From Nisaea sp. (lineage in GTDB: Bacteria; Pseudomonadota; Alphaproteobacteria; Thalassobaculales; Thalassobaculaceae): a stretch of DNA of 64,000 nucleotides. Positions 9,799 through 17,264 of this stretch are shown here, one piece after another; position 1 is the stretch's first letter; each line of letters opens with the position of its first letter. A program made the translations under genes and the position numbers. The DNA lies in contig NZ_JAXMNY010000005.1 of NCBI RefSeq assembly GCF_034670185.1, positions 62,001-126,000 of the forward strand, in the 5' to 3' direction. The notes under the pieces are model-generated. The model was not told the origin of the DNA. It ran no database searches and worked only from the letters and a program-made list of their open reading frames with translations.

Positions 9799-11141
9799 GG
9801 GGGGGGGCTTCTTCTTCCGAGCCAGACATGTCGCACTTAAAGCCTGAGCTCGCCGATGGCACGGACGGAGCGGAAGGTCACGTATGGTCAATCAAGGAGC
9901 ACCCTCTCCGCGTCATTCTGTCAACTGGCGAGAGGCTTCTAGAACAGAAGCGGTACGGTGTCGCTGAGCGAGTCTTTAAGGAAGCTTTACTTAAACGTCC
10001 TTGGTCTATCCGCGGTCTTACCGGCCTCGGAGTCGCATACAATGCCACAAACAGGCCTACCGAAGCAGTGCGTTGCTTTGCGAAAATTATGTCTTATCGC
10101 CCTGATTTACCAAAGGCCATGGAAGGCTGCGGTCATGCTCACTCCATGTTGGAAGACTATCGTAAATCGGAATCCTGGTATCGTCGTGCCGTCGCGTCTG
10201 CACCTTCAGCACGGTCTGCTTCCATTGCGCTCGGCGTCACCAAACTAAGACTGGGTGACTGGCAGCAGGGCTTCGCGCTCTATGATCTACGAGAAGGCGT
10301 CAAAACGCTTGAACAATCAATCGGCCAAGAAAAGATGTGGGATGGGCATGCCGATCTTGATGGCAAAACCATATTCGTCGTAGGCGAGCAAGGCTATGGC
10401 GACCACATCCAGTTCTTACGGTACTGCGCTCTTCTGAAAGCCAGAGGCGCGCATATTATCTTCTATACACGCGAGCCGCTTCGGCAACTCTGTGAATGGG
10501 TTCCCTACATTGATAGAGTCGTTGTTGGTGGGCAAAAAGCAGCTTTCGATTATGCAGTAATGGCGATGAGCCTACCCGGACTATTCGGAACATTACCTGA
10601 CAACATACCATCCAGATCCGCTTACATTCCCACCCCGTGCAGCCAGCGACTGGGGAAGCCAGAAAAAGAAAAGACGGCGCTGCGAATTGCAATTGCCTGG
10701 ACAGGCAATCCCGCAAATTCTCGGAACGAGATTCGCTCCTGTCCTTCAGAGTTAATTGCCGAGCTTATTGAAGGTACAGAAAAGGCAACCTTCCAGGCAC
10801 TGCCTTTCGATCTTGCATCAGAAGACAACACCGTTCTAGCCAACCTCCCGCCGCTCTGCGAGCTCGATGCCACATTCGCCGATGTCGCAGTAAAGCTGAA
10901 TCAGATCGATCTTATAATATCGGTAGACACGAGCCTTGTTCATCTTGGCGGGGCGCTCGGCAAAAAAACCTGGCTAATGATCGGCAAGCAACCCGATTGG
11001 CGTTGGCTTACCACCGGGGAAGATAATTTGTGGTATGACAGCGTTCGCCTGTTCCGAATGACCACGGATTGGCCTCAATTGATTACCCAGGTCAAAGAAT
11101 CTCTGGACCGTTTCCTAGACGACCCAACCTCGCAAATATAA
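9795..11141 (+). CDS. TPR protein with GT9/GT41-like glycosyltransferase domain
   Basis: A 448-residue protein. Residues about 30-165 form TPR-like repeats (GVAERVFKEALLKRPWSIRG). The C-terminal half carries IFVVGEQGYGDHIQFLRYCALLKARGA, cut here as GEQGYGDHIQFLRY, then IAIAWTGNPANSR and LIISVDTSLVHLGGALGKK, followed by DWRWL near the end. These are the standard donor-lobe motifs of TPR-linked GT9-like enzymes. It starts inside the stop of the secretion adaptor gene and ends 14 bases before the next TPR-glycosyltransferase. The context suggests it modifies a type I secreted protein before export; that is inference. The composition looks more AT-rich than the flanking genes. Confidence 0.85.
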   Translation: MRGGASSSEPDMSHLKPELADGTDGAEGHVWSIKEHPLRVILSTGERLLEQKRYGVAERVFKEALLKRPWSIRGLTGLGVAYNATNRPTEAVRCFAKIMSYRPDLPKAMEGCGHAHSMLEDYRKSESWYRRAVASAPSARSASIALGVTKLRLGDWQQGFALYDLREGVKTLEQSIGQEKMWDGHADLDGKTIFVVGEQGYGDHIQFLRYCALLKARGAHIIFYTREPLRQLCEWVPYIDRVVVGGQKAAFDYAVMAMSLPGLFGTLPDNIPSRSAYIPTPCSQRLGKPEKEKTALRIAIAWTGNPANSRNEIRSCPSELIAELIEGTEKATFQALPFDLASEDNTVLANLPPLCELDATFADVAVKLNQIDLIISVDTSLVHLGGALGKKTWLMIGKQPDWRWLTTGEDNLWYDSVRLFRMTTDWPQLITQVKESLDRFLDDPTSQI

Positions 11142-11155
11142 CTCCCCCCAAGCGG

Positions 11156-13561
11156 ATGAGTACGAAGGATCAATTGGTGACAACTTCTGCAATTCTGAAA
11201 TCAATCGACCGGGATCGTGTAGTTACCATTCTTGAAGCGCCAAGCAATGCAGAGGTTTGGGATCTCGCCGGCCAGGACTTTATACGACTTCAAGACATGC
11301 AGTCGGCTCTTCGTTCTTTCAAACGGTCCGAAGTCGCAGGTCCACCATTTTTGCAAAACTACCTTTATCGCCTCGCAATGGCGCTAGAGATCAGCGGTGA
11401 ACTCGACGCGGCAGCGACACGGTACATTAGAATCTACGAAGAGAAATCAGAGCATTCACGGGACGCACTCTATCGGGCTATTGGGTGCCTGCATCGCACA
11501 AATGCACATGCTGCAATCGTAGCACTGCTGGGCAACCTAAGGCCGAGCGAGTGGCGCGGGTATCAGGAGCTCGGTCTCATCGGAGGACTGGCCTTCTCAG
11601 AGCAGGGAGATATCTCTCGCGCAGCCAGCTGGCTATTCATAGAGCCCGACATTACAAAACGCTGCGGCCCCGCCTGGGACCTGCTTTCGCAACTAATCGC
11701 CAGCGGAGCGAGTATCGGAGGCCCTGAAGACGTGAAACGGTTTCTCCATGAGACCGCACATTCAGTGTTTCAAGCTGCCATTCCTGCTCGAAAAGTACTT
11801 CGTTGGATTATCCGATCAGGACATGCAAACACTCTAGCTACACTTATTGCGCACCCCACCCTCATTCAGTTGAGCAATGGTCAAAACCTAAGTCACGCTT
11901 CAATCTTCATACGTGAATGGGGCTTGAAAGAGGCGGGATTACGGGCAGCACGAATGGCACTAGTTATGCTGCCTGATAACCCAACCGCCGTGCGGGCTAT
12001 CCTGCCGAACGCCAGTGAGCCCAATCAGGCGATATCATTTTCAGAAACTCTTTGGGCTAAAACGGCAATCATCCTGCCCGATACGGAAGATGTTACAGTC
12101 AATGAAGCCGTTATAACACTCAAAACGGCTGAGCTTGAAAACTTGACGACACTATACCTGAAGCGAGCCGCTGAGAGATTCAAGGCAAGTCCGTCGCTAC
12201 TTTACAATGTCGGAAGCCATTTCAATGAGAAGGCACTTGCCGAGATGGCAGAGCCCGTCCTGCGGCGGGCTGTCATCTTGGAGCCAGGCTACGCAAAGGC
12301 TTGGAGCTCCTATACGGTTGCCTTGTGCACCCAACTTGAGAGCGAACGGGGCGTAATTTCATCACATCGCGCACTCGCTGCGGATCCCAAGCTTCAGTCA
12401 GGGTATACCAATTTGGCGATGGCATATCGCGGGACCGGGGAGCTGGACCTCGCAATTTCTGCCGGCAAGCAACAGCTACGAATTTCTCCGAAAGATGCGA
12501 CCGCCCGCATGGGCGTTGCTTTTAACCAGCTTTCTATCGGCGCTATAGAAGAAGGTTTCGAAAATTACCTTTGCCGTTGGGCACAACCAGGGTTTCCCTC
12601 CGCAAAACGACCTTTTCCGCAAGCTGAGTGGACTCTTCAAAAAATCCCTAAAGGAAAAAAAGTTCTGATTTATATGGAACAAGGCATGGGCGACGAGCTG
12701 ATGTTCTCCTGGTTCCTGAAATATGCCGAAGAACACGCATCGGGCCAAATCGTGGTGGAATGCGACCCTCGGCTCATTCCTGTTTTCGAGCGATCATTCC
12801 CAACAATAGAATTTTGGCCAATGACAGGGCCTGCCCAAAAACGCCTACTTGCCCCGGATATTCTTTACAAGATCCCCATTGGCCACCTTCCGAGCATGTT
12901 TACCTCGCAGCTCCGTGAGTTAATAAAAGAACGCTGGTCGCTTGCATTAAATGATCGTGTACGAGGATATGGCTGGATTGTTCCGGACGCTAAAGCTGTC
13001 TGTCATTGGCGCAATCGACTCCAGGAGCTTGGAGCCGATAACAGGATGTGTATCGGCATATCCTGGCGTAGCGGGAATCAAGCACGCGCTCGGGTCTCCC
13101 AGTATCTAAATCCCCATCAGATTGTAGATAGCTTACCGGATAACTGTATTGCTGTTGTTCTTCAATATGTTTACGAGGAGGATGAATTCGAAGAAATTCG
13201 ACGTGAAGCTGCTAAACGTGGCATTGATGTTGTTGTCTTTGATGGCCTAGATCTTAAGAATGACCTTGCTGATGTAATCGATCTCTGTGCCGCTGTTGAT
13301 GTCATTGTGACCCCATTAACATCAATAGCATTTATGGGGGGGGTAATCGGGACCCCAACATGGGTATTCCGCACCTCTGCATCTTTAACTATCTGGCAAC
13401 AACTCGGAACACCTCACATTCCCTGGATTCCATCAATTCAATTACTATTTCGCCGCCCCCAGAATCTCTGGGATGAGGTTGTGCAAGAGATGCGTAAAGA
13501 ACTCAGCGCAGCCTGCGACTGGTTCATGGACCGCAGTTCAACACATTTATCTGATACATGA
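11156..13561 (+). CDS. Large TPR/GT9-like glycosyltransferase
   Basis: An 801-residue protein from the ATG at 11156; an in-frame upstream codon at 11069 would overlap the previous gene by over 70 bases and is unlikely. There is a long helical N-terminal region with recognisable TPRs at about residues 330-470 (KAWSSYTVALCTQLESERG, then GYTNLAMAYRGTGELDLA). The C-terminal catalytic-like half has LIYMEQGMGDELMFSWFL, IGISWRSGNQARARVSQYL and VIVTPLTSIAFMGGVIG. It is nearly twice the size of its neighbour at 9795 and shares the same C-terminal family. The stop overlaps the FkbM methyltransferase start (ATGA). The role in modifying the secretion substrate is inferred from context only. Confidence 0.85.
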   Translation: MSTKDQLVTTSAILKSIDRDRVVTILEAPSNAEVWDLAGQDFIRLQDMQSALRSFKRSEVAGPPFLQNYLYRLAMALEISGELDAAATRYIRIYEEKSEHSRDALYRAIGCLHRTNAHAAIVALLGNLRPSEWRGYQELGLIGGLAFSEQGDISRAASWLFIEPDITKRCGPAWDLLSQLIASGASIGGPEDVKRFLHETAHSVFQAAIPARKVLRWIIRSGHANTLATLIAHPTLIQLSNGQNLSHASIFIREWGLKEAGLRAARMALVMLPDNPTAVRAILPNASEPNQAISFSETLWAKTAIILPDTEDVTVNEAVITLKTAELENLTTLYLKRAAERFKASPSLLYNVGSHFNEKALAEMAEPVLRRAVILEPGYAKAWSSYTVALCTQLESERGVISSHRALAADPKLQSGYTNLAMAYRGTGELDLAISAGKQQLRISPKDATARMGVAFNQLSIGAIEEGFENYLCRWAQPGFPSAKRPFPQAEWTLQKIPKGKKVLIYMEQGMGDELMFSWFLKYAEEHASGQIVVECDPRLIPVFERSFPTIEFWPMTGPAQKRLLAPDILYKIPIGHLPSMFTSQLRELIKERWSLALNDRVRGYGWIVPDAKAVCHWRNRLQELGADNRMCIGISWRSGNQARARVSQYLNPHQIVDSLPDNCIAVVLQYVYEEDEFEEIRREAAKRGIDVVVFDGLDLKNDLADVIDLCAAVDVIVTPLTSIAFMGGVIGTPTWVFRTSASLTIWQQLGTPHIPWIPSIQLLFRRPQNLWDEVVQEMRKELSAACDWFMDRSSTHLSDT

Positions 13562-14400
13562 CGGGAAATGGTGTGACAAATCCCGATGTTCTGAGACTTC
13601 CATCTCGCCTGTTTACGAAGGATCGCTTTTATCTTCCGCTAAAAACAAGCACGTCGTCTCAGACAGCGCTTCATCTACAATTTCCTGTTGATCAATTAAA
13701 TGACCCAGGCTTGCGTCGATTTATTTTTGCTGAATACCATGAGAGTGGCTTCGAATTAAGAGAACGTCAGATCCTGTGCCAGTTGGTAGGCTCGGATGCC
13801 TTGTTTATCGACATTGGCGCCCATTTCGGTCTCTTTTCACTTGTCCTTTCGGAAGCAGCTCCTGGCTTACGTTGTCTTTCTGTTGAGCCGGAGCCAAGTA
13901 ATTTTTCTGTCCTTAGAGAAAACATCGACGCTAGCGGCTACACTGACTCGATAGTAGCCATAGAGTGCGCTCTTGGCAGTCAATCCGGTATCGGTAGACT
14001 TCGGCTTAATTCCAGCATGGGGCATCATCTGTCTCTTCAAGAGAGCGGGAGCAACAGCGAAGCTATTGATGTTCAGGTTCTAAGTTTGGATCAACTTCTT
14101 GCCCAGTATTCAGAACCGGACTGGAGTGAACGCCCTATCTGGCTCAAAATTGATACAGAGGGCCGAGAAAGTGATGTTTTTTTCGGTGCGCGCAACCTAT
14201 TCAAATCCCAGCGTATTCAAGGTGTGCTTTGGGAATTCCGCGTAGGGCACTTAGAAAATCCAAACAAGAATAGTATTCTGGATTTTTTGGATGAGTTCGG
14301 GTTCGAATCCATCCCTATTTCCGACAGCAATATGATTTCAGTCTTGGGACCAAACGTTAAAGACAGACTTTCTGCTTGTGGATATCACAACACATTCTGA
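13558..14400 (+). CDS. FkbM-family methyltransferase
   Basis: A 280-residue SAM-dependent methyltransferase. The SAM-binding motif I reads FIDIGAHFGLFSL, motif II is LSVEPEPSNFSVL, and the later WLKIDTEGRESDVFFGA is the diagnostic FkbM segment (K-D-x-E-G). FkbM enzymes O-methylate sugars or polyketides, and in glycan clusters they usually methylate a sugar hydroxyl. It is the last gene of the secretion/TPR-glycosyltransferase run and overlaps the preceding stop by 4 bases. It ends 17 bases before the convergent CMP-sugar synthetase gene. A role as cap methylation of a glycan on the secreted RTX protein is plausible but unproved. Confidence 0.88.
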   Translation: MTGNGVTNPDVLRLPSRLFTKDRFYLPLKTSTSSQTALHLQFPVDQLNDPGLRRFIFAEYHESGFELRERQILCQLVGSDALFIDIGAHFGLFSLVLSEAAPGLRCLSVEPEPSNFSVLRENIDASGYTDSIVAIECALGSQSGIGRLRLNSSMGHHLSLQESGSNSEAIDVQVLSLDQLLAQYSEPDWSERPIWLKIDTEGRESDVFFGARNLFKSQRIQGVLWEFRVGHLENPNKNSILDFLDEFGFESIPISDSNMISVLGPNVKDRLSACGYHNTF

Positions 14401-14417
14401 TACCAAGTGTATGGTGA

Positions 14418-15101
14418 TCAAATCCCGTATTGCCGTGCCAAAGCTTTGGCTATTTTTACGTCATCATTATAATCGATATCGACTGATCGCCATGTTTCCA
14501 TGACATGGATCGCCGCGTTGGAAGTATAGAGCTGCCCTGTCTGCATAAATTTCTCTGCTTCAAATACATATAAGGCTCCATTGATCGCCCAGGTGCGATC
14601 ATGCGCTATTGACCTCATGTTTGAATTGAGCAGGGCTTCATCCCCCAGTTTCATAATGTCATCCGTATTGCCAAATGGGGGGGATGGCGGCATTCGCCAT
14701 CGGCAAACGGAAACGCCGCTTGATTGACCTGAATCGACCATCCGTTGGAGCAGCGTTTTTATATCCTCTGCCGTCCGAAAAGGGGAGGTCAACTGCAGAA
14801 GTATAATTCTGCTATCTTCCAATCCCATTTTAGCGATGAGGTAACGCAGAACGTCAGTGGATGAAGTGCTATCAGCCGATAATTCTGCGGGTCGTAAATC
14901 AGACTCTAACAGTGAATGTTTTTTTGCCGCCTGAATAAGGTCCAGATCATCAGTACAAAGTATTGATCGCTGAATTGCGCCACTCTCTTCAATTGCGGCG
15001 ATCGTGCGATCAAGCAAAGTCTGTCCACCGATAATTAACCGGTTCTTTCCTTTGACACGCTTCGACCCTTTTCGGGCCGGGATAATTGCGACGTTCCGCA
15101 T
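14418..15101 (-). CDS. neuA: CMP-nonulosonate cytidylyltransferase (NeuA/PseF/LegF-like)
   Basis: A 227-residue GT-A-fold nucleotidyltransferase that activates a nonulosonic acid with CTP. The signature IIPARKGSKRVKGKN is present at the N-terminus, with ILLQLTSPFRTAEDI in the middle and VDIDYNDDVKIAKAL at the end (the DID-like metal site). It lies between the FkbM methyltransferase and the RTX gene and is read in the same direction as the RTX gene, downstream of a strong terminator. It is one of two intact CMP-sugar synthetases in the window, the other being at 41609. Which acid each uses cannot be told from sequence alone. Confidence 0.88.
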   Translation of the reverse strand: MRNVAIIPARKGSKRVKGKNRLIIGGQTLLDRTIAAIEESGAIQRSILCTDDLDLIQAAKKHSLLESDLRPAELSADSTSSTDVLRYLIAKMGLEDSRIILLQLTSPFRTAEDIKTLLQRMVDSGQSSGVSVCRWRMPPSPPFGNTDDIMKLGDEALLNSNMRSIAHDRTWAINGALYVFEAEKFMQTGQLYTSNAAIHVMETWRSVDIDYNDDVKIAKALARQYGI

Positions 15102-15136
15102 TGAACCAGTCTACATTTAACGTGCCTTCAAATGAA

Positions 15137-15165
15137 ACCGGGCGGGCCAAATTGGCCCGCCCGGT
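15137..15165 (-). terminator. Rho-independent terminator after the RTX gene
   Basis: A perfect 12-bp GC-rich inverted repeat (accgggcgggcc / ggcccgcccggt) surrounds a 5-base loop, and the outer loop bases can also pair. On the minus strand it is followed by a T-rich stretch. It lies 24 bases after the stop of the RTX gene and before the cytidylyltransferase gene, so it should end the RTX transcript. Confidence 0.85.
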
Positions 15166-15188
15166 ATTATTCAGTATGTTTGATCGAC

Positions 15189-16805
15189 TTAGCTGAAAGT
15201 GAAGTCGTTCAGATCAAGTGTGGTTACACCCTGAACCGTGATCACAGTGTAATCAGCAGCGCCATTACCGTTGATGGCAACGGTAACCTGATTTGCACCA
15301 CTAACCTGTGTAATCGAGTTGGTCAAACCTGTCAGGGTGGTGGTCAGCACATTGCTTGGTGAGCCAGTGAACCCAAACCCGGTCAGGTGAATCTTGTCCG
15401 AACCATCTTCAAAGCTGAAGATCGCAGCAACAGTTGCACCATCAAAGCCAACACTACCAGCAGCTGTTTCGGTATTTGCTTCGATCACGAACGTGTCGTT
15501 ACCGGCACCGCCGTAAAGCGTTTCAGAACCAGCCGAATTTCCAGCAGCCCCTTCGCGAGCATACAGGATGTCGTTACCGTCAGATCCGTAGATCACATCA
15601 CCGCCGCCGCTCGCGCCGTACAGGATGTCATTACCAGCTCCGCCAGACAGGATATCGCTGATGCCAGAATCACCACGCCCATACATGATGTCGTTACCGT
15701 CATCACCAAAGAGGGTGTCGCTTCCGCTACCTGCCTGGATGCTATCGTTTCCGGTACCACCATAAAGGACTACGGAACTGCCGTTGCCAAGTGCACCAAG
15801 CGTATCGTCGCCGGCACCACCGTACAGCGTGTCGTTTCCGAGTGTACCGCCCATGCTATCGTTACCAGCGTCACCGAAAGCTAGATCAGCATCAGATCCA
15901 CCATTCATAACGTCGTTGCCGTCGCCGCCATACAGCGTATCAGCACCACCAGAACCGAAGATGCTGTCAATGCCAAGATTACCGTTCAGCAGATCATTAC
16001 CTGCGCCACCGGAGATGACATCGTTATCAGCACCACCGAAAATGGTATCTGCACCAGCAGCACCAAGGATGGTGTCAACACCGGCGTTACCATAAATCAG
16101 ATCAGCACCACCAGCACCGGTGATGGCATCGTTACCAGCACCACCGAAGAGAGCACCACCGGTACCACCGACGATCGTATCAGCACCTGCACCACCGTAG
16201 ATCGTGTCAGCGCCACCGGAGCCGAAAATGCTGTCAGCGCCCTTGTTACCATAGATGAGATCGGAATCGGCACCACCGGAGATGGTATCGTTATCCGCTC
16301 CACCGAAGATGGTATCCGCACCCGCGCTGCCCATAATGGTATCTTTTTCAGAATTACCATAAATGAGGTCAGCACCGGCACCACCGGAGAGCGCGTCATT
16401 GCCAGCGCCACCCCTGATCACGTCAGAGCCATCCTCACCAGAGACTACGTCGTTTCCGAGATTACCGAAAATCGAATCGGTACCAGAGCCACCCAAAATC
16501 GTGTCATTACCCTGGCCGCCATAAACGATGTCGGAGTCGCCATCGGCCGAAATAACATCGTTGGCAAGGTTACCATATAGAATGTCGTTGCCGTCAGAAC
16601 CTGACAGCGTGTCGTCCCCTTGGCCACCAAACATGGTGTCCGAGCCGGAACCGCCGAGAAGAGTGTCACCACCCGCGTTACCATAGACGAGATCCGCACC
16701 ACCAAGCGCAGAGACAATATCCGAACCACCAAGTGCGGTGATCAGATCAGAATCTCCAGTGCCAGTAATCGTATCTGTCGAACTGGTGCCCGTTATCGTT
16801 GCCAT
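15189..16805 (-). CDS. RTX repeat protein, type I secretion substrate
   Basis: 538 residues. About residues 20-440 are tandem nonapeptides of the GGxGxDxhx type, roughly 40 units, which bind Ca2+ and fold as a parallel beta-roll outside the cell. There is no catalytic domain and no N-terminal signal peptide. The last 100 residues are free of repeats and end in a hydrophobic/acidic tail (TTLDLNDFTFS), as in uncleaved type I secretion signals. AGGGGG lies 5-6 bases before the ATG. The dedicated exporter is probably the ABC/HlyD pair at 6628-9798. It may be an S-layer-like or matrix protein rather than an enzyme. Thr and Ser are frequent in the repeats and the first 20 residues, offering O-glycosylation sites. 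Confidence 0.93.
   Translation of the reverse strand: MATITGTSSTDTITGTGDSDLITALGGSDIVSALGGADLVYGNAGGDTLLGGSGSDTMFGGQGDDTLSGSDGNDILYGNLANDVISADGDSDIVYGGQGNDTILGGSGTDSIFGNLGNDVVSGEDGSDVIRGGAGNDALSGGAGADLIYGNSEKDTIMGSAGADTIFGGADNDTISGGADSDLIYGNKGADSIFGSGGADTIYGGAGADTIVGGTGGALFGGAGNDAITGAGGADLIYGNAGVDTILGAAGADTIFGGADNDVISGGAGNDLLNGNLGIDSIFGSGGADTLYGGDGNDVMNGGSDADLAFGDAGNDSMGGTLGNDTLYGGAGDDTLGALGNGSSVVLYGGTGNDSIQAGSGSDTLFGDDGNDIMYGRGDSGISDILSGGAGNDILYGASGGGDVIYGSDGNDILYAREGAAGNSAGSETLYGGAGNDTFVIEANTETAAGSVGFDGATVAAIFSFEDGSDKIHLTGFGFTGSPSNVLTTTLTGLTNSITQVSGANQVTVAINGNGAADYTVITVQGVTTLDLNDFTFS
15915..16373 (-). repeat. Segmental duplication within the RTX array
   Basis: Residues about 145-208 (16182-16373) and 234-297 (15915-16106) of the RTX protein align without gaps over 64 positions, with about 50 identities. 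Both open with ADLIYGN and both contain AGADTIFGGADND and DSIFGSGGADT. The 89-residue offset, one short of ten nonapeptides, comes from a shortened unit (GGTGGALF) between the copies. This indicates array growth by block duplication. Confidence 0.8.
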
Positions 16806-16821
16806 TACAACCCCCTAGTTA

Positions 16822-16864
16822 GCATCAAAGCTACACCAAAATCGTTCTGGGTTAGCTTTGGTGC
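16822..16864. promoter_or_regulatory. Imperfect inverted repeat 17 bases upstream of the RTX start
   Basis: GCATCAAAGCTACACC and GGTTAGCTTTGGTGC are inverted copies with one mismatch and one gap, separated by about 12 bases. The site lies just outside the ribosome-binding site of the RTX gene. It could be an operator or a hairpin in the mRNA leader that affects stability or translation. The function is inference. Confidence 0.5.
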
Positions 16865-16959
16865 CGTATCTGGATTTCGTCAACCAAAAAATCCTGCACA
16901 CCAAGCGAACGCCAGTCCTATTGCTAGCCGCGACGAAACGGCTCGGGTGGTTTATTACA

Positions 16960-16984
16960 CCGCTTGCCTAATGAACGCAAGCGG
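16960..16984. promoter_or_regulatory. Perfect 8-bp inverted repeat in the RTX upstream region
   Basis: ccgcttgc / gcaagcgg around a 9-base spacer. No T-tract follows on either strand, so it is not an evident terminator. It lies about 155 bases upstream of the RTX start codon, which suits a regulator binding site. Nothing shows which protein would bind. Confidence 0.35.
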
Positions 16985-17264
16985 TTACCAGACGGTTTTA
17001 GCGTACAAGAACACTGCAACCTCTGCCGCCCCCTTGCATTACCCCCCCAAGGTTGGCATTCCCATCCGCATCCCGGTTAAACACTTTAAATCAATATGTT
17101 AAATGCAAATACTTTATCCTTTTGAGCGCACGGCATATAGCAGCACGATTTCCTCACCTTCCGTAATTAGGGCAATGACACGCCGATCCCGGAAAATTCC
17201 AACCTCTTACCGTGTCTTCTTGGCAACAGATTCGAAATCGGCGGCTGGATTTGGCTGTAAAAAT

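Larger units (their letters stand above)
16806..17264. other. Intergenic region upstream of the RTX gene
   Basis: 459 bases without a supported gene. It is more AT-rich than the neighbours and holds the 5' leader and presumably the promoter of the RTX gene. Two inverted repeats stand out, at 16822-16864 and 16960-16984. No convincing -35/-10 pair could be fixed by eye. Short open frames here are not supported by codon pattern. Confidence 0.6.

Noticed and set aside
15430..16780. Possible CRISPR-like or satellite DNA repeats
   Set aside because: The period of 27 bases encodes RTX nonapeptides in frame; there are no unique spacers of constant length and no cas genes.
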